Assembly (NCBI GenBank): GCA_027605045.1
Contig: JAQFWX010000047.1
Span: forward strand, 124,001 to 188,000
Direction of reading: 5' to 3'
Source of the DNA: Phallus indusiatus
Lineage: Eukaryota > Basidiomycota > Agaricomycetes > Phallales > Phallaceae
DNA length: 64,000 nt
The translations under genes were made by a program, and so were the position numbers. Numbering within the stretch: position 1 is the first letter of the stretch; each line of letters opens with the position of its first letter. Below are positions 33,240 to 43,770 of the stretch, one piece after another. Below the pieces are notes generated by a model that was not told the origin of the DNA, did not search any database, and was given only the letters and a program-made list of their open reading frames with translations.

Positions 33240-34700
33240 GCCTCATACCATGTATAAGTATCTAGAATATCCACACCATGTTCTTACCGAATAATGGTAT
33301 ATATATGTACGGCTATATTCAGGTTTATTAATCTAAAGGAGCGTGTATGAAAGTAATGGTGAACTCACCATGAAAATTCAACCAAGCATCCGGAGCGTAT
33401 GATAAACGTAAATCGTAAAGGCCGTTTCGCATGTATATCATTTAAACATATTATGGCGCACGGCAAACACCGAAACATTGTGATTGGAGGATTACTGACA
33501 ACACCACTCAACCAATTTTAGACTCTACTTGTTGTCTTCCAGATCGCAATTACCTCGACGTCGTCTCATTTCTTCTATCTAAACTCGAGGACCGTAATCC
33601 GTGAAGACAGCAAGGGTGTGTTAGGGGATGGGTCAGCTGGAAAGAGGCCTAACGATGATCAACAATGTAAGTTTCTTCTTGCGCGATTGTCGGTAGGTTC
33701 TTCTCTGGGATCGCTACGATTGGAGACTAACGGTGGCTGCCGAACTCAGTATACAATCGTGCAACCACGATTTGAAAATGGGGATGCATTTCTGACTTGG
33801 AATGATAACACTAGCTGAACTGAATGTTGACACGCGGCCTACGTTTCCAAGGGTATGATATCTCTCAGTTTGTTCCACCTCCCGTGTCTAATACGAGTTT
33901 TTATAGCCAGTGCAGATGGTTTCAACAATGCCACGATGACCATTAATAATGCGATCACAACAACCTGTCTAAGGTACATTGCGAACGACGCAAATAATTC
34001 TTCAGCCAACGATGTTATACATGACGAGACTAAAGCAATTCGCGGATCTTCTTCATCAAGCACAAACGTCGAGGGATCGAGAGCTCGGGGCAAATGGGGG
34101 AAAACTGATGGGCAACATTGCTGTGAGGAAGACTACTGGGATGCAGTTCTTTCCTCGGCCTGATGACCTTTTGTGTTTAACCACAGCTACTGTACTAGGC
34201 ATGAGCAATTCGTTCATAGGCGACGTTGCTAATACGACTGTTGGACTGAAGAAACAGCGCAATTATCAAATTGGGGTGAAAACGTTGGTACATCATTCCC
34301 TAACTGTTCTTGCTTGAAAATAACCGCGATGCTAGGCTCCACTGATCCAGCTCTTGACAACAGCACAGGTACGACCGATTTACCGAAGACGCAACAGGTT
34401 TTCAAGCCGTGTTTAAAACATTGGGAGTGCGTACGTACAAGAAAATACCAATACGTAATGCAGGCTTCTCCTAGCGCAGATACTGGTACGCTTCGTTCAT
34501 GGCTGACTATCTTCCCATTTATAATAGAGCTTGCGACTGTTTTAGGCGAAGGCGATTTATTCATCAATAACGGGGTGGACTCTGGGGATGGAAAGGGCTT
34601 GATGCTGCACTTTGGATTAGATGTCTGACGTGGGCTAGTGTAAACGAGTTCGACCTCACCCGTAAAGTAGTTGATTCGGATTGTGAGTCTTAAACTAAGG
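33240..34700. other. No gene recognised
   Basis: Open stretches of up to about 110 codons occur on both strands (for example 34314-34628 plus, 34567-34229 minus). None shows a known domain and neither strand is clearly favoured. Confidence 0.4.
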
Positions 34701-35330
34701 TGTCATGTATCTAGGGCACTTTTACCCAGCTCAGCAAAAACAAGTCAAAAGGCACAGCCACTAAATCCAAAAACAGCATATAAACAACAAAAGCCCACAT
34801 TATGTCAGTTTTTTACTATTCTTTTTTGAGCTCTTACTTGTATTTGTGTATCTCTATTTGTTTATTTTCTAGGAACAGTCATATGACTCAGTTCCAGGTA
34901 CTTTTATTTTTCTGTCTCACTAATAATGTTTCACTATAATTTTTATTACTCCACCTTTACTAATTAATTTCCTTTCTAAGTAATTCCTTATCTTTTAATT
35001 ACTAATATTTTGCTTTATTTGTAGCAGCCCCAAAGTGTATAAATAGGGGCTGATTTCTCTTGTAAATAGGAATCTGCCTTATCATCTATACTAGTGCACC
35101 ATAGTGCTTACCAATTAAATTGGTCTTTCTCTTTTCTATTTCTTTCTCTTTTCTATCTCTACCTCAAGACTATCAGTAGCAGCCAGCTCAAGTCTTACAA
35201 CAGCAGCAGCAAGCTCTGTCTCACCCTCAATAACAAGACCTTTGTTGCTAGACTAGGTTCCCCCTAAACAGCTCTCTTATTTGCAACAGTACAAGGTGCC
35301 TATACCTTGAACCAGAGCAAATACATTACA
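34701..35330 (+). mobile_element. Complete solo LTR with TSD TAAGG
   Basis: 630 bp from TGTCATG to ATTACA. The pentamer TAAGG precedes it at 34696-34700 and follows it at 35331-35335. A TATA box (TATAAATA) is at about 35038-35045. The last 359 bp are identical by eye to 1-359. No internal coding region is present, so the element class cannot be told. It is unrelated to the TGTCAGGG LTR families in the window. Confidence 0.93.
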
Positions 35331-35447
35331 TAAGGTAACCCAAGTAGCTTCTGATTGGCTAGAACACCTCACGCATGCTCACACAACATAGGCCACCTAG
35401 GTCCTGCAGGTAAAAAAAGGGTACCCATATTGGATGTTATTTAGCCT

Positions 35448-35760
35448 TTGAATCTGGAGATTTTATAGAGAGCAGGAGATTTTATAGAAAGAGATCCTGG
35501 AGATTTGAGATTATACAGATTTATAAAAAGAGATTTAGAGATTTTGTCCAGAGATCCGAGAGATCTTATATAGAGGGTTGGGGATTTTATAGAAAGAGTT
35601 TTTTTTTTTGAGATCTCATAGAACAAGATCCCTGGAGATTTCTCTGAAAGAGATCATAGAGATTTTATAGAACAAGATTTTGAAGATTTTATAAAAAGAG
35701 ATTCTTGAGGTTTTTTTAGAGATTTTATAGAGAGAGCTGGGAGATTTTATATAGCGAGGG
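35448..35760 (+). repeat. Degenerate AT/purine-rich minisatellite
   Basis: Repeats of a ~17-25 bp word (GAGATTTTATAGARAGA with variations) fill the block. The spacing is irregular, as in an old tandem repeat. It starts about 110 bp after the solo LTR. Confidence 0.75.
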
Positions 35761-36130
35761 TCTGTCAAGCAGAAAACAGCAAGTTCAATTCCCACTTTTA
35801 CATGTGTCTTAAGTCGCTCAAGTTAATCGTCGCTTGATCGTTCAAAATCCCTTTTATCCTGATTCTTTTCAAAATTACCTTGCATCTTTAAACTACGCTA
35901 CTTTAAACTACGCTACTTTCTACGGACGCTCCTTCAAGTCGAATCATTTAGAATTGTTGTACCAGATCGTCCATCCCGTCGGCGAAGCTGCCCTCTAGTG
36001 GAGAATGTCCTGCAAGCCTTGTCGAAGTCGCAACTGCTTTTTCTGTGACTCAATACATAAAGAAGTCCCTACAGGATGTAAAGCAGTTATCGCCCGAGCC
36101 AAAAAATAGTGCAGCAAAGAATACCTACCT
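35761..36130. other. No gene; short direct repeat
   Basis: CTTTAAACTACGCTA occurs twice in direct succession near 35888-35917. A B-box-like AAGTTCAATTCCC occurs near 35783, without a tRNA fold around it. Confidence 0.4.
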
Positions 36131-37396
36131 GAGTTTCGCAGTTTGCCAGCTGGCCCACCTTCTTATCTATCTTCGCTCTTTTCAATTATTTTCAACCTTT
36201 GCTCGAATCAAAGGTCTCAGGAACCGCCTATGAAACTCCAGAACAAGATTTACGACCGCTGGTTTTGAAGAAAATCACTGGGCCTACGAACGATGAGTTA
36301 GTTGATTCAGACACTTCGAATGGACCCACTTTTTCACAAACATTGCATTGTATCGTTTTACGAGAATGCTTACGCCAGTTTCAACCGCTAGAGTCCGCGT
36401 GCCCGTCTCAAATTGCGAATCAGTACATTGCCATCGTCGGAATTTCAAGAGTTCTCGTAGCTGTCAGAGTACGCTACCGCGTCCCCTCATTTTCCTTATT
36501 TATTATCATCGGCATATGTTTACTTCCATTTCATTTACATTTCCCGTCTATTACTTCCACTTTCCGTTTCCTTGTTCTGCCTCTATTTCACTTTCTTTAC
36601 TCGCGCGCGTCGCGCGCTCGTACTCGGCGTGATGCCCGTGACATCACGTCGCTTAGGTTCGGTTCGGGCGCCTAGCACTTAGCTGTGTCAGGGCCGCACA
36701 CCGCGTTATCGTTTTTTCATGTATATAGTCGCTGTCCCTAGAGTGAGGGTCCCTAAGCTTGTTCTCTTAGGATCCCCTCCCTCTAGGTGAGTAGTATAGT
36801 TATCGTCCAATATAGTACTTAGGATCCCCTCCCTCTAGTGTGAGCTGAGTAGCCCTAACAGTAGCCACATTACCTGTGAAGGGATTGCCTGTTATCGAGT
36901 TTGAGCCGGAAAAGGATCATCAAGAACGGGTCTTGTTTGACTGGAGAAGGATCAATTTGTTTTGGAAGATTTTGGGCTACCGTACTTACGAGTTGCTTGG
37001 TCTCATCAGAAATCCAGAGTCCATTCATTAGCCAGTCCTCGAATTTGCATGTTTCTTTCGCTACCTTATTGGCTGTCATTGTCAAGTCATAGAACCAAAA
37101 GTCTCAGAAAGACTGCACCATTGCCAACCAGCGCCTATAGACAAAAAGATTCAGCTCAGCTTGGAACATTTTGCATGATTGTTCATGTTTGCACGTACCA
37201 CAAGGCGCTGTTTGACGAAGGATCCTATGGGCATCACGAAGATTTTCCCATTGCCACCCAGAATTCCCATTCCACGCTCTCGCTTCAAGTTACAAGCCCG
37301 TTTGTGCTGTCTCAAGAGAACCCATCACCCAGAGTTGACTGCCTGGAGAAGATCACTCGGTTGCAGCACAACCTAGAGAGGAAAGAATTAGCTTGA
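36131..37396 (+). pseudogene. Unknown gene disrupted by a solo LTR
   Basis: Upstream of the LTR the frame encodes VLKKITGPTNDELVDSD and, at the junction, IVGISRVLVA. Removing the LTR and one TSD continues the same frame without a stop into TLPVKGLPVIEFEPEKDHQE and WRRINLFWKILGYRTYELL, ending in TAG at 37029-37031. A second plus-strand frame to 37396 (YGHHEDFPIATQNSHSTLSL ... LEKITRLQHNLERKEL) may be a further exon or a frameshifted continuation. A minus-strand frame (37085-36870) overlaps and cannot be excluded. No domain was recognised. An exon acceptor TTTCGCAG near 36140 is the likely left border. Confidence 0.35.
36462..36860 (+). mobile_element. Solo LTR (family B) with TSD GTAGC
   Basis: 399 bp, TGTCAGAG...CCCTAACA, flanked by GTAGC at 36457-36461 and 36861-36865. 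It is the forward-oriented homologue of the LTR interrupted by the chromovirus. A TATA box (TATATA, about 36722-36727) is 32 nt upstream of AAGCTTGTTCT (36755-36765), which sits in the CCTAAG/CTTAGG hairpin. An internal duplication repeats CTTAGGATCCCCTCC. Confidence 0.92.
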
Positions 37397-38737
37397 TCGG
37401 AATTATTTCATATTGTCGTACTGTACTGTCCGTGCACACACTGTTTCATTTCAGCCTCCAGAATCCTATCCCCAGCCTCCATTCACTGCCATGGCGTCTT
37501 TCAAGTTTCAAGTATCAAACACAACTTGTGGGACTTTTAGGCCGCGCACAATTGCGGTATTAACGATGAATGGGAAGAGCTGACCCTGCGTGGTTATCCT
37601 TGTATTGAGTGAAACGACGAGACAAATTACACGTTGCGCAATTGGCTCAAAAGGTACCCCACACCATACCTTTGGAATCTTTACTCAGCTTATGATCATA
37701 GGCTTTGTTCTTCCCAGTATTCAGACTGTGCGCTTGAAGAATGCCTCGAGATGAAAGAATGGTACAGTGCGTTTTTTCTTGTTTCCATATTCCTTTTGCA
37801 GAATCCCTAACCAATGTCAAGGAGGCTACACGGTGTGCCTGATGCTCTGGTAAGTAATTTTTGGTTATCAATTGCAAGTAACTAACAATTAATGGTCGAA
37901 TAGCATCTCAGTTCACCCATACTCGATGTTACTCTGGTTTGGCAACACTAGTGCCATCATGGATGATGCCGCCAGCGTGTACTGGCGCATTGTTCAGGTA
38001 AGTCGTTTTTCATTTCTAATGGTATGTAAGGGACTCACACTGACTGGCACAATAGCATTTCAATTAATGCGTGCTGGATATTCGTTTGTTTTGGGTGCAC
38101 TGGTGCTGCCATGCCAGTGTATACAGGTATACCCTGTGGTGCATTGTTTTGGTAATTAAATCTTGCCTGATAATGACGAGTTTAGAACTCACATTGACAG
38201 GCACAAAATTTATTTTGTCTGTCTGCGCATGATAGGAAACCTCATTCGTATCGCAAACCCTCTATAAGAGCAGCAGCAGCACCACACTCCCGCATTGCAT
38301 TCTTTGGTGAGTGAAAGATGTATGATTCGTGCTTCCTATTAACGTATATTCTAAGGCATAAGACGAAATTGTTTCTATGAATACACACTCCCTTTCCTAA
38401 TACCCCCTCCTCTCCTCTTCCTCTCCTCTTCCTCTTCCCCTTTGAATCTTTCTTCACATCGTTCTTCAAGATATTGTGTCATATACTTCTGTTGAACAAT
38501 ATGATTTAACGGACTTGGCTCTTCTCCTAGGATATGTATATTAGAATTTTTTTTGGTGGTTTGCTTAATACATTCTGTATAAGGTGACTTAATGTAGAGC
38601 ACCTATGGGGCCCTCAGGGTTCAGTTGCGGTCTTGTATTCGACTTTTATTGGTGATATTTTTTGTGCTTTCTTTCAAAACTTCAGCATCCCTCAGTGAGT
38701 GTTTTGTTTAAGATGTCTTTTGAAAATTTTGTGAGAA
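37397..38737. other. No gene supported
   Basis: Several splice-like GTAAGT...CAG intervals separate short open stretches around 37850-38230, each with a CACTGACTGGCACAATAG-like motif. No protein family was recognised. A pyrimidine-rich CCTCTCCTCTT tract runs about 38399-38446. Confidence 0.4.
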
Positions 38738-38990
38738 ACGTTTGAACAAAGTCGAGGAACAGTTTGAACAAAGTTGAGGAATAGTTTGAACAAAGTTAGG
38801 AAAAATACTAAACAAAGTCAAGGAACAGTTTGAACAAAGTTAGGAAAAATACTAAACAAAGTCAAGGAACAGTTTGAACAAAGTTAGAGAAAATACTGAA
38901 CAATGTTGGGAAAAATACTTGAAAATTACTGAACAAAGTCGGTGAAAAATACTGAACAAAGTTTAGGAAAAGGTTGAACAAACTTTGGGT
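38738..38990 (+). repeat. Minisatellite of GAACAAAGT units
   Basis: About ten GAACAAAGT-containing words, spaced about 20-25 bp, form a higher-order unit of ~44 bp (GAACAAAGTTAGGAAAAATA followed by a GAACAAAGTCAAGGAACAG variant). The central units are nearly identical. Confidence 0.85.
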
Positions 38991-39575
38991 TTTTTGCCCA
39001 TATGTTATATGTTTTCTGTGCCATGTAAATCTTGATGAAAATCATTGTCCAGTCATGGTAAACCAGCTGTGGAAAACTTTGGGAAAAGCCCTCGATGATC
39101 GTGAGGAAAACAGATGTATATTTTTAGTTTTCCCATTCTGGCAAAGCCTTTGTTGATCTGAGGATTCCAAAATATTTTCCCACAAAGAAAAACCTAATTA
39201 TAACAGTGAGCTTACAAAGTATTTCCTCTATGTTTACGCCAAGTTTTCGGCATAAACACAGCCTAAATAAACAGCCACTTTGTCCTTTGTTTTCTCTAAG
39301 TTATTTTAGGGTTCACCCGGAGATTTACAGGTGGGGAAAATCGTGGGAAAGTGCTGAGGGAAAAATGAATTTTCTCGAGGAGAAAACAAAGGAAGAAAAT
39401 ATATTTTTAGCAATGTTTGTTCTCTGTTATTACAATGTCAGTGTAACTGATTACCCAAACTTTTCCCCACCTCGTAAACATTAACTAAACTAATACTACG
39501 ATCACAGTTTTCCCACGTCGTGAACATTGAAACAAGAAGTTCTTGGTTCATGATTTTCCCAAGCTTTTCCCTAGC
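38991..39575. other. Repeat-derived sequence joining the minisatellite to the broken F-box copy
   Basis: Scattered GGGAAAA / TTTTCCC words (for example near 39066, 39135, 39465, 39510 and 39550) suggest decayed repeats. It replaces the 3' part of the first F-box copy, whose homology stops at about 39576. Confidence 0.5.
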
Positions 39576-40010
39576 CGAAAACTCTGAAATGCCTGCAGTG
39601 TCTCCTACCTCGAACTTGAAAGCCTTCAGGTTGACCATTTTAGAAAGTGCCTGAATAAAGGCCTCAAAAGTAGCATCCGGGTCATCATCTCTAGTGCCGT
39701 GACCCCTTGAAGGCAGCGATCTGGAATTCCACTCGGGTTTGGCTATGCACGCTCGTGGAATTTTGGTCCGACCGCGAGATCTGGAAATGTCTAAATATCT
39801 GATACGAGAGCAAGCGTCATAGGGAGTGTCCAAGAGATGCTCCCATAGGTGCTTAGAAGATCTTCGGCAAGAAATACGACGATATTCAATGTGCCGAGGA
39901 ACGATGATGGCGTATAAGGCGCGAGCTGCTAATGCGAGAGACAATAGATCCCTTGGATGGTCGATAAATTCTATGAAGTGGTAAAGAACATCTAAAGGTA
40001 GTTTTGTCAT
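39576..40010 (-). pseudogene. F-box copy 1, 5' fragment
   Basis: Starts MTKLPLDVLYHFIEFIDHPR at ATG 40010 and keeps the F-box and the segment to VNLKAFKFEVGD (about 140 codons, no stop). Homology to the other copies then ends and repeat-derived sequence follows, so exon 1 is incomplete and exons 2-3 are missing. The upstream block shared with copies 2, 4 and 8 is present at 40108-40215. Confidence 0.85.
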
Positions 40011-40891
40011 CTTCTAAGTACATAGTATGGTGCTGTGGCCTTCGTGCGTAAGAGGAGGTAAGAGGATGAGTTCAGGTTGTTAGGTAAGCGCTAAGCATTA
40101 ATATCTTGTTTTGCGTATATTCGGCATGTCTTCAACAATTTGACGGTGTCATCGTAAATTACATTTTACAACTTACCGTGACTAAACCTCCTGCTGCTGG
40201 GTCTCATTGAAATTGCAGATGACTCAAAGGAAAGAGAAAAGAGGGGCGAGGGTTGACCGAACCCAGTTGCGGATGACCATCAATCATCGATCAACGTTGC
40301 GACTACTCTGCGTTATACTCGATGCCGACATTCTCATTTACTCCCATTTTGCTCTTCTTTTGATCACTCAGAGACCCTACACGTCTCGTCGGCGGCGCTT
40401 TCAAGGATCGAGCGTCATTTGCCATGCGTTGGAAAAGTGGCTTGAGCTTTAGTCGATCTGAAAGGTCTTCAACGCCTCGCAATTCGGCAGATTTGTTGCA
40501 TTTGGCTGCGCACAGGAACAGTCCTCTAGTAAGTGACATGTGGCCCAACGAACCATGTGTTATGTTATTGGAAAGACGCGACTGAGAGATCCTTGCGGAA
40601 TGTACAATTCAGGTCTCCGTCGTCGGTGTGAATTGTCGAATGTGCGAATGACACCTCTGAACCATTGCTCTGTATTTCTGAATAAGGGGTGAATGGAAGT
40701 TTTATAAGCCAAGGTATACATGTTCGTAATGATAACGGATACATAGACTTTGATTCGATCCGGGTCCTAAAAAAATATAACTACGACTGTATGCTCCAAA
40801 CGTCAATTCCAGATAACCCGTTTCTTCAACAATATAAAGTGCGGTTGACGCGATTTTCTTTTCATTATTTACACAGTTTGGGCGGTGGCTT
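40011..40891. other. Intergenic: upstream block and an extra 3'-flank relic
   Basis: 40108-40215 is the conserved upstream block. 40300-40600 resembles sequence found downstream of copies 5 and 6 (around ATGTGGCCCAACGAACCATG near 40538-40557), although no F-box gene lies immediately to its right. It may be what remains of a deleted unit. Confidence 0.6.
40108..40215 (-). promoter_or_regulatory. Conserved upstream block, F-box copy 1
   Basis: Contains TTTTGCGTATATTCGGCATG and, 45 bp on, ATCGTAAATTACATTTT then a CCGTGACTAAA word (plus-strand view). The same order is found upstream of copies 2, 4 and 8, about 100-200 bp before the ATG. It may be a promoter; only its conservation is seen. Confidence 0.5.
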
Positions 40892-43770
40892 TTAGCACCC
40901 GAATGCTTTTTTCCTCCAATTAGCTACGGAGCTATGATTTTGACGCTGTGTACAAATATATCCCTTAGCATGCGACGATGATAGAATTGTGGAAAGAAAT
41001 ACCTCACTCGGACCAGGCACCTGAGCGCGCTCTTCGTTATCGTGATTCCTGTTCGACAATGAACCCGAGGGTGTGGATTGTTCGTAGTATCGACCTATCA
41101 TTTGTTCAAACACGCGCAAAGATGCCTGCAACTCATCACTAAACCCGGGGCGTGCCATTATGCTGTAATTAGATTGTACTTGATGATTCATGGCAGACAA
41201 CAGCTCATTCAGCTTTTCCCTATCGAGTTTTGATTTTACAAGAAGGAAGAATTGCTTCGCATCTTGATTATTGGGAATTAAAACCATTTTCCATATTTGA
41301 GCAAGGACGGACGGGTTGTAAAAAACAGTAGACAAGGGCACCTTCACAGAGTCGAGGAGATCCATTAGGCGTGAAGATATGAGCGTGGCTTTAACTTGAG
41401 AAATATGGCAAGCACTTTCCATGTTTTTCAGGCACATTGATAGGTGGTATGTGGCATTCAGGTCGTTCAAGAGGATTGTGGATAAATAGTGGCGATTCCG
41501 TGGCCTGAGCAAGATTGGGGAAAGGGTATGTGCGAGACCTGAGACGTCTCGCCGGAGATCTCGTGAACACCATTGATATATAAGAGAGAGGTTGTGACGA
41601 TCGAGATAAGGGAAGTAGATATCCTCTTCCGCCGCGAAAGGGCCCAGGCATGATGCTGCCGCATGTCGGGCGCCATCCGTCATAGACTCGGACCAGAATG
41701 AGTCCACACAGAGAACGTCTTTGAAGAAAGTGAAGTCTGTCCGAAATTCATTGGAGGAACGATAGTACGACCGAAAGCTGGAAAACAAATGATCCAAGGA
41801 CTTTTGTCTCTCTTCTTTGTAAGTGATAAGGGGATCGGCGGAGGTAAGTTGACGATAGACCGTGATAAAGAGGAGATAGCATGTTGCATAAGATTTGGCT
41901 TCCGAGGAACAGTCAGGCTTGTCGAGTCCAAAGTAATCAAAGAGGAATTCAAGTTTCCACCATCCCATTTCTTCACTATCAAACTGTACCAACCCCGCAC
42001 TATGCACGAGTTCACGACTAGGATCAAATTTCCAAAGGAAGAGATTAGTCTGTTGACACTTGAGTATATGTGCAGCTACTGTATCATGGTGTGACGTAAT
42101 TTTTAAAAACCAGCACCACATGACCAGCGGGAGTTTGATGTCGACAACATACAAGAGAGTTATTCTTCCAGGGTGTGTAAAGCGACGATAGCTTTTGTAC
42201 TCCTCCTCCTCCAGCACGCTTTCGGCAACATGATCAGGGATAGACAGGAATTGCTCCCAGTATTCGTGGGGATTGTGGGTCAAGAAAGCCAGACAAAGTC
42301 TGTAACGCAGATCTACGACATTTGTTTCGCTGGCCTCGAGGGTGCGGAAGAGCGAAGTCACCTTATTCTCGAATTGTTCACCCATGGTTGGATGCACAGC
42401 TACAGATCGTGCAATAATTCGATGAGCACTTCTATCAGCCGAGGCCATGTAAAGCCAACTGACCGCCTGGGAATCGAGAGAAGTTGCGTTTGAGACAGCT
42501 TGCTTTACTTTCTCTTCTCTCCAGTTCGCGAAGTTCGGGAAATCAGCAGAGATTATTTTGGGTAGATGTTTATGAAGACCGTCGTGTACGCCGCCAGGAA
42601 ATTTCAGGATGAGCACGAAAAGATGTTGGAAGAGACCCAGGGTGTAATGAACAAGATGCTGAATCATACGCCGAACTTGAGAATTCACTTTTTCCCAAAC
42701 AACCCGAAAACCTTTATTCAAAACCGTGCCAACCCAGCGAAGACTTTCTCGTAAAACGAAAAAGAGAATTCCAACATAAATCGTCAGCGAAGTGATGTAT
42801 GGGCATTCCGGGTACCAAATGGGTAATATCACGGAGATAAAATATAAAGTATAAGTGATTCCCGTGATAGCAACAATAGCCCAGGCGATGTGAGCATCCA
42901 AAGGGAATAATAGTATCATAATTCCGGTGAGGAACATGCCGACTGCCAGGTGAAGGAGAATAGGGAGGAGGTCAACGATGGCTGCGACCTTCCACTGTTC
43001 AAAGCCATTGAACCGCAACTGCCTGGCTCTCACTTTTTCATTTGCCGTTCCGGAAATCGAAACCCTGTAATAATACAACCATTGTTTGGCGAGAACCGCA
43101 AACAGCGCTGCAGATAGTGTAATCGCCAAACTGGTGAACCATAGACCGTTCACCAAAGATGCATTCGTGGATGGTGTAAATGGCGAAGTAGGAGTTATTG
43201 TTGACTTGGGGACATTGTTTATCGGTATCCCACTGAATTGTGCCCGTAATATCTGAACTGTTTCGAATATTAACGACGCAGTGACTTGTGTATTGTCTTG
43301 CTGGAGGCTTTGAGAAGCTTGTGAGATGAATGTCGTTATAACACCGGAAAAGAGACCAGCCTGACCATGAAAATTAAGTTTTTGAATATAATCACAAACA
43401 AACGTGTTCTACTTACAAAAACCAGGAGAACATCTACTGTCTCTTTCCACCCTTCTACTCTCTCGCGATCAAACGCCTCGGCTTCGTCAAGGTATGTCAA
43501 CCAAATGCGAGCGTTTTCGGCTGTCTCCTCTCCAAATCGATCTCGTGGATATTTCTGTTCATAATCGTATCGATTACTCGCTTATGCGCGAGATGTTAAA
43601 AAGTGCGCGGATGAAATATTGCTTAAAAAACACTCACAACCACTATCTAGTGATAACCCTTTAGTCAACCCGAAAAACCTCTTATGTCCTGCCGCGTTTC
43701 GTTGCGTTGTAGTATCAGCATGACTGGGATTATTCGATGATGACGTTCTTAGCTCCGGGTTGTTAGATGC
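40892..43770 (-). CDS. DUF6535 multi-pass membrane protein
   Basis: Exons: about 43770-43638, 43580-43417 and 43360-40892, with introns of 57 and 56 bp and consistent phase; the last exon alone is 822 codons. The first ATG could not be fixed, so a small 5' exon is missing. The N-terminal third has the DUF6535 pattern: RVEGWKETVDVLLVFAGLFS across the second intron, VNGLWFTSLAITLSAALFAV with AKQWL after it, LLPILLHLAVGMFLTGIMIL and IVAITGITYTLYFISVIL, i.e. four or more membrane helices. The long C-terminal part is cytosolic-looking and helical, with no known motif. DUF6535 proteins are an expanded family of unknown function in Agaricomycetes. This gene sits inside the F-box array on the same strand, and a relic of a second copy is at 29150-29345. 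Confidence 0.85.

Noticed and set aside
34229..34628. Overlapping open frames on both strands
   Set aside because: Neither has a known motif, a clear start or a splice partner; coding strand undecidable.
35775..35810. B-box-like AAGTTCAATTCCC suggesting a tRNA or SINE
   Set aside because: No A box at a suitable distance and no paired arms.
38738..38990. CRISPR-like array
   Set aside because: Repeats are contiguous and drifting without unique spacers, in a eukaryotic context: an ordinary minisatellite.
40303..40548. Conserved minus-strand peptide repeated in several intergenic regions (around VRWATCH)
   Set aside because: Frames are broken differently in each copy; conservation is better explained by duplication of non-coding flank.
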